Origin: Carposina sasakii | Taxonomy: Eukaryota; Arthropoda; Insecta; Lepidoptera; Carposinidae | DNA: 64,000 nucleotides | Assembly: GCA_014607495.2 (NCBI GenBank) | Contig: CP053162.1 | Coordinates: 434,001-498,000 of the forward strand | Direction: 5' to 3' | Part shown: piece after piece, positions 23,227 through 32,377 of the stretch | How the letters are laid out: the number at the start of each line of letters is the position of its first letter | Numbering within the stretch: the first letter of the stretch is position 1 | Made by a program: the position numbers and the translations under genes | The notes under the pieces: model-generated | What the model was told of the DNA's origin: nothing | Seen by the model: only the letters and a program-made list of their open reading frames with translations | Database searches by the model: none

Positions 23227-23398
23227 TATTAAATTCCTCCAAATATTAAACTCTTATGTGATTTAGAGTATATTGTTCAAGGTTGTATGTGTAACTATGT
23301 AACCTCACTATGTTGTCCAATGTTTGTGTGTACAATAAAGAATATCAGTACATTCCTGAGTTGTTTCGTAATTTTCAATTGTATCTGATAAAATAGAT

Positions 23399-23494
23399 AT
23401 GTGATTTCTAGTTTTAGAGGATAAGTTCTCTATAGTTGACAATTTACGTAGCATTTCGCTTAACATGTCCCTTTTATTACAATCTGTATATGTA
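23399..23494. mobile_element. MITE family B right-end fragment
   Basis: 'gtagcatttcgcttaacatg' and 'tcccttttattacaatctgt' match the right terminus of family B. The left end is absent. Confidence 0.55.
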
Positions 23495-24073
23495 TTTGGT
23501 ATTATATTGTATGAAAAAAAAAAACATTTTATGTCTTTTCAGGTTGTCAACGTGCAAAACACCTAAATCTCAGATATATCTTTATTTTACTACACAAATC
23601 TCATTGAAATACAATTTAGTGAACAAAACGTATGGTTTAAAATTGTGTGCGCGTGCGCACACGGACGTTCCCACGCGCACATCGCAGGGTCGACTGTGAG
23701 CTGCATTACAATTACGCAACTTTGCGCGTAGCTTCGATATGTGTATTACAATTTGAATATTACCTAACTGATTTAGATCTTATGTCTTATGTTTAGGTTC
23801 TCCCATATTTAGGTAATACAGAAGGATAAATTAAAAGTTTATGACGATAAACACGGTCTACCAAAATTCTAATAATATTCCCCATTCGATCAGGTCACGT
23901 TTCGCAAGTTCTTTCTAATTTTCAATTTGTTAGTAGTACGTAGATAATTAAATTAAAGACAAAGTACGTAACATAATGCCGACTACTGTACTACACTAAA
24001 CGCTCATCATCCATCAGTTCTTCACCTTGCAGTACCCTCTCGTTACGTTGTGACAGCTTAAGTTCCGACACAT
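23495..24073. other. no recognisable gene; a GC-rich perfect palindrome
   Basis: The only notable sequence is GTGTGCGCGTGCGCACAC at about 23645-23662, a perfect palindrome of alternating purines and pyrimidines that could favour Z-DNA or a cruciform. No function can be assigned. Confidence 0.45.
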
Positions 24074-24081
24074 GTATACAC

Positions 24082-24477
24082 TAGGGTTGCCAACCGTTCC
24101 GGTTTCCCAGGACATGTCCTGCTTTTTCGGGTGTCCTGGGCTGTCCTGGATAGTTTTTAAGCATTGTGCTGAGTTTTAGAGTCCTGACACATTCGCTGTC
24201 GGCAGATTTTATAAGGGTGCCGACTTCGGGTCAACGCCAAGTGCCATGACGCAAATAAGCGTCAACGGCACCTCTAGAAAGCCTAAAAGAAGCAAATACA
24301 TAGTCGCCGGTAGCGCTGAATGTGTCAAAGACCTATGTTTTGAAATTTGCACGCCACTAACTCTCTCCAATCATAATGTCACTGGGCTCGCACATGTATA
24401 TTTCTGGCTTTTAATCTTAATGTCCTGGTATTTCTTAATCGAATCCTGGTTTTCAAAGTTTTGAGATGGCAACCCTA
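24082..24477. mobile_element. hAT-like MITE family D (copy 1)
   Basis: It begins TAGGGTTGCCAACCGTTCC and ends GGCAACCCTA, with a perfect 8-bp target-site duplication GTATACAC (24074-24081 and 24478-24485). An 8-bp duplication with TAGGG-type ends is characteristic of the hAT superfamily. Length is 396 bp, non-autonomous. The interior has inverted motifs such as 'agcgtcaacggcacc'. The 72-codon open frame inside has no recognisable function. Confidence 0.85.
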
Positions 24478-24485
24478 GTATACAC

Positions 24486-24688
24486 AGACATACACAAGAT
24501 ATACATCTATTACATTATTCATGTAGGGCCGGTTATTTTAAAAAATTACATTGTGTTTGTTTTGGCATATTAAATAGGAGAAACTATAGTATGTGAGATT
24601 CTTGTGTAGATACTCGTAATTTCGTGATTATGCAGAAGAGATAATGATAATGGTACGAGTAAGTGAAAGAAATAGTCTCTATTGAGGG
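24486..24688. other. no recognisable feature
   Basis: Short AT-rich spacer. Confidence 0.4.
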
Positions 24689-24812
24689 ATCGCCCACCAC
24701 CGGGCCCTATACCCTCCGCTGACCCTCGGATCTGCCTACTCATGATCACGAACACAAGACACTACAGTCGCAACGAGAAGCCAGATCCAAGCACCTAGCA
24801 TGCAACCATAAA
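24689..24812 (-). repeat. dispersed repeat family H (copy 1)
   Basis: 'cgcccaccaccgggccctat', 'ctgaccctcggatctg' and 'gagcacctagcatgcaa'-like motifs recur in the same order at 36841-36966 with modest divergence. Class unknown; orientation arbitrary. Confidence 0.6.
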
Positions 24813-25863
24813 TACATAGCTGCTAATCCGAAAACCAATTAAAATTTTAATCGACATAATGTTTCGCCAACACCCGTGGCATCATCAGAATTAGTTTTCC
24901 ATGTTAGTTCTATCTACCGAACCAACTAACTAACAACTAAAACCAATGTATTGCAAATAATTTTTATACCCTCAATCAAAATATAAAATAAAAAATGTTT
25001 CAATATTTAAAGAAATAGTGGAAATGGCATTACCAACGTAGAGTAAAGACGCAGTAACTTTACTTTGTGGTGTAAGTTGTTATTTTTTATGGATTAATCT
25101 GAGTTTAAGGTCGGATTAGGCTCAGATTTAAATGACGGATTCAAGCTGACTTTAAATTACTCGACCAACTATAATTACTCGTACATACCTAAAAATATCT
25201 CCAATCAATCTTTAAATCTCTTTTAGTATACTTATTTACTTAGTAGTTACCGTTACATAGCCGTTTTCAATAGATACGTGAAGAGAAAGATACAAGAAGA
25301 GAGATTAATATAATAATTATTTTTCTAATTAAGAATATCATAATTTTCTCAACAAATTGGGTATCATCTCGAAATGAAATAGGTCATAAAACTTCTATCC
25401 GATTCTACATTTCAAAAAATAGACGTATCGTTAAATAGTTTTACACTAAAATATGTATAATTTAAAAGTCGTAACCTCAGTAAAGTGTCCATATCTTATT
25501 AGGTACATTATAACCCTACAATTCCGAGGGGTCATAAACGCCTCGCTCGGTTCGGCACCAATTTGTTTTATAACTTTTACAGCACACACTAGAATTAGAA
25601 TCCCACGATAAAACGCCTGGCGCTTTCTTAATTGTTGAATTAATTAGGGTTTTACAACAAGATATATACCTACCTAATTAGTTAATTTATAAAATACTCC
25701 ACTGCGTAAAAATTTTGATCCAGTGTCAAGTCAAGTAATGTTATTCGGGTAAGAGCATGTCGAAAACAACTATTTAAATTGTGTCTCAGTAACATAGATT
25801 TTAAGTGGTGCTTTTATGTACTTACTAACAAATGGATCGCAATATTCTTTCCAAAAATACATA
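24813..25863. other. about 1 kb with no recognisable gene
   Basis: AT-rich. A scrap of family P ('ctgcgtaaaaattttgatcc') lies at about 25703-25740. Nothing else is supported. Confidence 0.45.
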
Positions 25864-25958
25864 CATATAATCACGCCTTTATCCCTTACGAGGTAGGCAG
25901 AGCACCAAGGGCAAATAGAACCACATGGTGCCACTTCTGACCAATTTTGAGGGTATAG
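25864..25958 (+). repeat. family L repeat (copy 3)
   Basis: It runs from 'ataatcacgcctttatccct' through 'accacatggtgccacttctg'. It is close to copy 1, and like copy 1 is preceded by a (CATA) run. Confidence 0.65.
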
Positions 25959-25974
25959 TTGAAATTATTATTAT

Positions 25975-26122
25975 GTCACTCTCACGACTAAGATGAATCT
26001 AATGATATCTCTCATGCTCAGATACGACTAGTCGTTTAGATTCTAAAGCGTGCCAAAGATATATACATACATACATATTACACTCGAAAAGTAAAATCCT
26101 CATTCTAGCGCAGTGGAGTAAA
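25975..26122. repeat. family P dispersed repeat (copy 3)
   Basis: 'gtcactctcacgactaagat', 'gcgtgccaaagatat', 'cactcgaaaagtaaaatcct' and 'cattctagcgcagt' follow the order seen in the other P copies. Confidence 0.5.
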
Positions 26123-26901
26123 AAAATATTAAAGAACTTTCTGAATGACCGTTTATTTTTTCTAGTTTTCGCCTCGCATTAAAAAGTGCAGTGTCAGCAA
26201 TTAATTCATGGGGTTTATGAAAGTCAGAACTAAAGAGGAACAGTTCACTATTGACAGCCATAACTTGATTGCACCGTATTTCCCAAAACTATCTCACAAA
26301 TTAATCGACAATCGCTCATGAGGAACGCCTAATCAAGCGTATCAATCTCACAGTGGCATTTCCCTTTTTACTACTAGAGCATCCGATCAGGAATCACAGA
26401 TGACCGCGCTTGATAGCGATAGCTATCAATCCTATCGAATACAGATCGAGACGAATCTAGTGAGTCGTGAGATTTAAAGATAGGGGCCTTCTTCGACCCA
26501 TGGGGCCTTAAAGACCGCCCGCGATACCGCGTTGATTACTCGATCGGCGTCAGACGACGATGAATTGTACTGCAATTCTATCAGCAATTCTGAATGCGAT
26601 GATGCGAATCTTAGTAACTTATTCAAGTTTAATTTACAGGGGTTTTAGGTTTACCGCATATATCATTATTATATGAACATCATCAGCATATTTTACTAAC
26701 ACATCATACTTGTGAGCTCTATGGTATGTTTGTAATAAATAACTTCGCAAAATGCTTATACCTACAATAGAATGGTACTTTGTACTTGTTTATCTACCTA
26801 CAAATTAAGATAGAATGTACATACATACATAATATATGTAATGGAGTAAACAAATCTGCAGGATCATAACGCAATTTTTTTCATAGCTCGGCCAGCTCTA
26901 C
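26123..26901. other. no recognisable gene or repeat
   Basis: About 780 bases. A slightly GC-richer zone (26390-26560, 'gatagcgatagctatcaatc') has no coding signature. Confidence 0.45.
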
Positions 26902-27049
26902 TAGCCTGACCTGCGAAACGCAATATGATAAACCGATTTATCGTCAATTAGCCTGTCAAAATACGAGAAATATAGCCGCCATGTTGAATTTGTATAGATA
27001 CGATACGATATCGTACAAGATACGATATCCACGATGCGTGGTCATGCTA
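26902..27049. mobile_element. MITE family E (copy 3)
   Basis: The ends are TAGCCTGACC and GGTCATGCTA. The interior matches copy 1 inverted, including 'cgatacgatatcgtacaaga'. Its right flank ('ggagggctgatgtgaaagat') is an inverted S1 sequence and shares 'ggaggg' with the flank of copy 1, so the two insertions may descend from one S1-plus-MITE composite. Confidence 0.65.
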
Positions 27050-27152
27050 GGAGGGCTGATGTGAAAGATCAGTAACAAGTTACTGGGACATCGCGCCTAA
27101 GCATCCTTAATCCACTTTTACGGAAATGCACGGAAGGAGATGCAGCTGATGT
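27050..27152 (-). repeat. family S1 fragment (inverted)
   Basis: 'agtaacaagttactgggaca' and 'cacggaaggagatgcagctg' are the reverse complement of the first half of S1. A (TTTA) low-complexity run follows at about 27151-27183. Confidence 0.5.
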
Positions 27153-27183
27153 TTTTATTTATTTATTTTATTTTATTTATTTA

Positions 27184-28193
27184 TTAGGGTAAATACAGTG
27201 TATCACACATTTTAATATTCTGTTACCTCTAAACCTGTATAGGCTTTGTGGAGGCAATGACATTCGCTTACTCCATTTGTACACGACATTTAGTACATTA
27301 AGAAACAACATTACAAATAACATTAGATCAAGGAACAATTTATGTGCATATTCCAATAGAAGATTTTGTTCTATTCATATAATACTGAGCTTCTGGGGAG
27401 ATTACTTAAGTAGTTACTAGTTACAAGTTACAAGTATTCTAGTGAAGCTCAGCACAGGAAATTGATCTATTAATTAATCTCATAAGTCTGCATGCCACAT
27501 AAAACTAATTTGTCTTCATACAACTACGAGTAGTAGTTAGTTCCGTTGACTTTCCTCGCAGGCATGTTGTTGCCCCACTTGCAAACCTGACCGTAAATGC
27601 AATTATGTTCATTCCTGTGAGTTTCCTCCACTCATGTTTATGTTGATTCAAAATGGTCGCCAGTCAGGTTTCTAAACATAATTTATTATTTCTACAGTTA
27701 ATTTCACGAAGTGTCTCTTTTAGCTTTAATGGAAATTATTATAAAGGAACAGAAAACAGCCTGTAATGCCTATTTAAATGGACTCGGAAACGTTTTACGT
27801 AGGTACTTGTGCTCGAAAAGCGACAGTTAAAAATCAATAAGTCCCTAGTTATCTTGCCCAATTTATCAAATAAATCATTATGTTTTCAAATAAATTATTT
27901 CATTAATATTATATTATTGATAAACTATATCAATACACAGTTCATTTAAAGAAAACAATTGCTCTAATAAGAACAAAAAACTATCTTAATTAAGTAATTT
28001 ATCACCGACCGTAGACTATTAATCTTCGTTGCCATTGACAATAACTAGATCGATCATAGACAACGAGCTCTATGCTGACACGTCACGAACTCCATTGTCT
28101 ATGGTTGTAATGGATTTTTGACATGTACATCAATTATAAGCCCTTAATAGACGATTAGTTGTAATATGTGTACAATTAATGGTCCTTATTACC
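27184..28193. other. about 1 kb with no recognisable feature
   Basis: AT-rich intronic or upstream sequence of the prickle-like gene. No upstream coding exon could be identified here. Confidence 0.45.
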
Positions 28194-28362
28194 ATCCCAT
28201 AACTGCCCATGGGCATCGTAAGGGTTTCCGTGAGGTGGGTAGTAGCACCTTCCGTGTTGACAACATAGTCCGAAAAACACACTGCGATTACCAAGTCCAA
28301 AACCCACCTTTGGCAGTAGCCTTGTGGCGTGCTTACGTCCACCAGTAGACTGCAATATGGTG
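28194..28362 (+). mobile_element. RTE-like 3' fragment (group B, copy 3), decayed
   Basis: 'gcccatgggcatcgtaaggg', 'caacatagtccgaaaaacac' and 'ggcagtagccttgtggcgtg' follow the group-B order, with deletions. The last recognisable piece, 'cagtagactgcaata', ends about 45 bases before the prickle exon, so the exon's acceptor pyrimidine tract lies just beyond old retrotransposon DNA. Confidence 0.6.
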
Positions 28363-28407
28363 ATGTGATGTGACCTGATACTTATATAGTTTATCTCTTT
28401 TTTCCAG

Positions 28408-28882
28408 ACCAGTCTGCCGAAACTGCGTGGTATCACCCACCAGCTCCTCGCCACCACCACTACATGAGCAAGCAGTTTCCCCCCCACCTCCTGCCCCTTC
28501 ATCACCCTCGCCACGCCTGTTGCCCTCCTTGCCATCGCCCCAACCAAGCCACAGCGGCTCATCCATCCCATCCGTACCTAGCCAATCAAATTCCCCTCAT
28601 CCGTACTCTTACCCTAATCTTCGACGGCATCAGGACTACAATATCCTTCACAGTCACAGCGCTTCGCAAATCCCTCAAAACTTTCAATCCCCACAATCCC
28701 CTCAGTCAGCGATGTCACTGTCTCCACATCCTGTGCCTCAGGGGAAGTTCAGGGGGCTGCTGGAGCATGCGGAGAGGCTGATGAAGCCGGGAGACCCTCA
28801 CCGGCACTCCCAGAGTGATGACGACTCGGGCTGCGCTCTGGAGGAGTACACGTGGGTTCCTCCAGGATTGAGACCTGAACAG
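28408..28882 (+). CDS. pk: prickle/espinas-type protein, exon with start of PET domain
   Basis: Prickle proteins are cytoplasmic and membrane-associated PET-LIM proteins of the core planar cell polarity pathway (with Van Gogh/Strabismus). The exon follows a pyrimidine-rich acceptor (tttttccag) and ends at CAG/gtgaga. The frame starts at 28409, leaving one base from the preceding codon, and gives 158 codons. First comes a CRNC motif, then about 95 residues rich in proline, serine and glutamine, then [18 protein letters not shown], an acidic [14 protein letters not shown] and VPPGLRPEQ, the hallmark start of the Prickle PET domain. It joins in phase 0 to 41440. No initiating ATG is expected here; upstream exons are not visible. 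Espinas is a close paralogue that the PET domain alone does not exclude. Frames on either strand over this exon are shadows. Confidence 0.9.
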
Positions 28883-28918
28883 GTGAGATAATATTATTAT
28901 GTTATAGATGCTATAATA

Positions 28919-29309
28919 TAGGATTGCCAACCGTCCAGTTTTCCCAGCACATGTCCTGCTTGTTAGGGTGTCCTAGGCTGTCCTGGATAGTTTTTAAGCA
29001 TTGTCCTGAGTTTTAGAGTCCTGACACATTCGCTGTCGGCGGATTTTCTAAGGGTGCCGACATCGGGTAAACGCCCAGTGCCATGACGCAAATAAGCGTC
29101 AGCGGCACCTCTAGTAAGCCTAAAAGACACAAATATGTAGTTGCCGCACTGAATGTTGTTAAAGACCTATGTTTTGAAATTCGCACGCCACTAACTCTCT
29201 CCAATCGTATTGTACTGGACTAGCATAGTATAGTCCTGGCATTAAAACGAAATGTCCTGGTATTTCTTCTTCAAATCTTGGTTTTCTAAGTTTTGGGATG
29301 GCGACCCTA
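28919..29309. mobile_element. hAT-like MITE family D (copy 2)
   Basis: It starts TAGGATTGCCAACCGTCC and ends GGCGACCCTA, with a perfect 8-bp target duplication CTATAATA (28911-28918 and 29310-29317). Length is 391 bp, colinear with copy 1 at 24082-24477. It begins 36 bp after the last base of the prickle exon. The intact target duplication with a diverged TIR (TAGGA versus TAGGG) suggests moderate age. Confidence 0.85.
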
Positions 29310-29317
29310 CTATAATA

Positions 29318-29927
29318 TAGGATGAGAGAATAATGTTTGACCGTAAAATTATTATTATTTACTTAGCCCATGTATCTTTACTTTACAACCTGATAATACC
29401 AAATTCTCATGTTTGGTCAATATTTGTTAAAAATTTATGACTCTCATAAAAAACTTTCTAACGTTTTCATATTCTCACAAACTAGAACCTAGAAGGATTT
29501 AAATCGTATTTTATGTTCATATTCAGCTTTGCACATTTTATTAGGTGTTATATCAAAATGGCGACAGTCCAACTAACTGTCTTCTCAGTAACTTTTATTT
29601 AATGCCTGATTTCCTTTGTCGGTATACTAGATTCTCATCTCATTTCGTAATCTTCCAAACAACAATCATACAAAAACAGTATTCTCAAGTAAAACAAACA
29701 ATCAACATTAGTTAATTAAAACGGGAACTTTGAATAAACAAAACAGCCAATTTCACTCACGAATGATTTGCATGGCCAAGTGGTTTGGTTTAGGTGAGAG
29801 CTCCAACAGCTTCATCTCCCGCTGGGGACAAATATTTGTATATTCTTCGTGGTATAGTGCATTTTTGTTGCGTGAGTTCTATGAATATTTTTATTTTTTC
29901 TATGCTCTTGCGAGGCTTTACAAGAAT
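29318..29927. other. no recognisable feature
   Basis: Intronic AT-rich sequence. The 97-codon frame starting at 29730 runs into the following S1 repeat and has no recognisable motif. Confidence 0.45.
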
Positions 29928-30118
29928 AAGTACATTAGCTGCATCTGCTTCCGTGCATGTCGTAAGAGTCGACTACAAAACTCGGGCATTTTCTCAGGGG
30001 ATAAGCTAGCAACTAATCACTGATAATTTACATCTATCCCCACTATTCTAAAGGTGTGGGATCTTTTCAATGATCCCGCAGTACTGGCTACCCCATTTCG
30101 GGAAAACATCCGTGTGTA
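29928..30118 (+). repeat. family S1 repeat (nearly complete)
   Basis: 'gctgcatctgcttccgtgca' and 'tgtcgtaagagtcgacta', then 'gataagctagcaactaatca', 'tcaatgatcccgcagtactg' and 'ctaccccatttcgggaa' appear in the canonical order. Confidence 0.65.
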
Positions 30119-30882
30119 TTTTTTATTTCGGGAAATATGTTTCGTAAAAAATGTTTCGTTATTTCGCGTGGCCTCTCATTTCCATTCATATTATTCCCAT
30201 TCGGTATATTTAAAAGCTTCTCAAGCGTATTGCAGACAGACAGACAGACAGACGGACAGACCATTGTGCCTTTGTATAACCAGACCTATTGTTTATGAAC
30301 TGTTTCATCGTTTTGTGATGGGTCTTCTTAGCAAACCTTTGCTAAGTGATAAGTCTTTTTGGTGATCGCAATTTTTGTGTATTGTTTTGATATAAAAGGA
30401 ATGTTCACTTTACTGTCTGAGATCCCTTAGGTACAATAAGATACTTTCGCCGAGCATAGTCAGAAACTTTCTTTTTGTGACCATGTTCTTAAATAGGTTG
30501 TATATTGAAGAAAACCACAACCGCATAACCGCTGTATTAAAAGTTTTAAGCCTGAAAAAACACTTAATGCAAAAAAACCTCTCGGATATCATTTCACTGA
30601 CCGAAATTATAATTTCGAGACGCACCACATATTTTTTATTGCGGTTCATCACAGATCATCTCTGTTACCTGATGGGTCCGTCATTATTTGCGCATTACTG
30701 GTATTATACGTTTTTACCTGGTAAGTGTCATGACCGATGGTATGATGGAATGGTCTAACAGTATAGTGACATAGTAGTGAAGAAGTAAACATGTGAGGTA
30801 AAAAATATATTTACCAAACTGTACAGAAAAAGTACCTATTCAAATTATGTATGCACATAATACGAGTACATACATATACATA
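30119..30882. other. no gene; short (CAGA)n run
   Basis: A (CAGA) microsatellite lies at about 30231-30252. Overlapping frames of 80-93 codons on opposite strands at 30410-30758 show no recognisable features. Confidence 0.45.
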
Positions 30883-30910
30883 TCGCTCATTATCCAAAAG
30901 GGCCACAATT
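30883..30910 (+). repeat. left terminal inverted repeat
   Basis: See the element entry. The strongest shared block with the right end is CAAAAGGG(C/G)CACAA, 30895-30908, and the outer block is TCGCTC. Confidence 0.6.
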
Positions 30911-31078
30911 AAAAAAAAATGAAAATCGTTTTATTGCAAAAATTACACCTGAACCGACTATATTTTATAGTGAAAAAAAAACTCCCATCATTTTTGCTTA
31001 TATTATGGCTACACTAACTTACCGCCATTTTTGCATTAGCTCACTTTGACAGGTAATGTCAGTGCAAAACCGCCATTT

Positions 31079-31174
31079 TGTTAGTTGCGCCCGGAGATTC
31101 AACGCAAACGCACGTCGGTTGCGTGAAAAAGTGCCACAATCCAAAATACGTCTGTGTTGGATTCAAAGTTTCAG
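31079..31174 (+). other. probable non-coding first exon of the transposon gene
   Basis: A strong donor, TTTCAG/gtaagt, lies at 31174/31175, and the coding frame downstream is preceded by a good acceptor. No ATG in this segment gives an open frame that continues into the main frame, so it is read as 5' leader. The transcription start is a guess. Confidence 0.45.
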
Positions 31175-32368
31175 GTAAGTGTGATTATATTTTACAATAC
31201 AAAAGTGCCATATTTTGGAAAACGTCCGTTTTGCATTCTAACATTAGTATTTGTAACCATAATATATAATACAAAAGTGCCATATTTTGGAAAACGTCTG
31301 TTTTGCATTTTAAAATTAGTATTTGTAACCATAATATATAATACAAAAGTGCCATATTTTGGAAAACGTCCGTTTTGCATTCTAACATTAGTATTTGTAA
31401 CCATAATATATAATACAAAAGTGCCATATTTTGGAAAACGTCTGTTTTGCATTCTAACATTAGTATTTGTAACCATAATATATAATACAAAAGTGCCATA
31501 TTTTGGAAAACGTCTGTTTGGCATTCTAACATTAGTATTTGTAACCATAATATATAATACAAAAGTGCCATATTTTGGAAAACGTCTGTTTGGCATTCTA
31601 ACATTAGTATTTGTTATTATATTTTGTAATACAAAATTGCCATATTTGAAATGCGTCCTTTTTGTAATCCAATATTAGTTAAGTATAATTATATTTTATA
31701 ATACAACAGTAGCATATTTTGAAATACGTCCCTTTTGCATTAAATTATAGTGAAATAAATAATTATTTTTAGCGTGCTACAATGGGAAGGCCAGAAATAT
31801 GGCCGTTTTGCATGATAATAATTTTAGTTTTCGTTACAATTTTAAAAATAAAAATTACCATTTTGATGTTAATTTTGTTCTATTCTTATTACTTCAGTGA
31901 TTTTTAACTTAAAAATCATACAAATGTATTTATTTGTTTGTAAATTAATAATATAAACTAAATTGAAGCCCTGTCCCTGTAGCTTTCGTCACTAATTTAA
32001 AGTTTTTTAAATAATATCAGTGAGTGTTTATAGGGACCTATAATAATATGGGTAGATATTCGTAAATGTTGAAAAATATGTGATTAAAATGCATTGCCTC
32101 ATATTTTCTGTGAATTTGACTGTGAATTTGAATGTTAAATATGAGGTGGTAGCTTAAATTTGTTAAATATAATTAAGGTGTTATTCCTGTCAAATTAGTA
32201 TTGAAAATGTCATATTAAGGATTGTTATATATTTGATTGTGTGTATGTTTTATTGTATGTATGTATGTATTGTGTGTATGTACTAAGGACTGTATAATAT
32301 ATGTATAGAACTGTGTGTATTTTATGTTTTTTAGTTATAAAACGTTAAAGATGTTTTTTTTTTTACAG
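31175..32368 (+). other. intron of the transposon gene
   Basis: It runs from gtaagt at 31175 to a poly-T tract and ttttacag ending at 32368. It holds the 72-bp tandem array. Removing it places the leader 10 bases before the preferred ATG at 32378. Confidence 0.6.
31199..31774 (+). repeat. eight tandem 72-bp repeats
   Basis: 'acaaaagtgccatattttgg' (or a variant) begins at 31199, 31271, 31343, 31415, 31487, 31559, 31631 and 31703, always 72 bases apart. The first six units are nearly identical and the last two diverged. Each unit contains ACAAAAGTGCCA and, inverted, AATGCAAAACGGACG, both resembling the element's terminal CAAAAGGG motif. Because 72 is a multiple of three, long open frames appear on both strands. 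They are artefacts of the period. Confidence 0.95.
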
Positions 32369-32377
32369 ATTGACAAA

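Noticed and set aside
28333..28781. Alternative frames on both strands over the first prickle exon
   Set aside because: They are shadows of a GC-rich coding exon. Only the frame with [19 protein letters not shown] joins the other PET exons and has a recognised domain.
31154..31678. Open frames of 174, 139 and 134 codons on both strands
   Set aside because: They lie in the 72-bp tandem array. A period divisible by three keeps any frame without a stop in one unit open across all units, so their length carries no coding evidence.
31199..31774. CRISPR-like repeat array
   Set aside because: The units are contiguous, without unique spacers, and the window is clearly from an animal genome.
32315..32377. 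Upstream ATG adding 21 residues to the transposase-like protein
   Set aside because: A poly-T tract and AG acceptor at 32368 lie between it and the ATG at 32378. The extra residues read through this intron-like sequence and look like translated poly-T (MFFFLQ).
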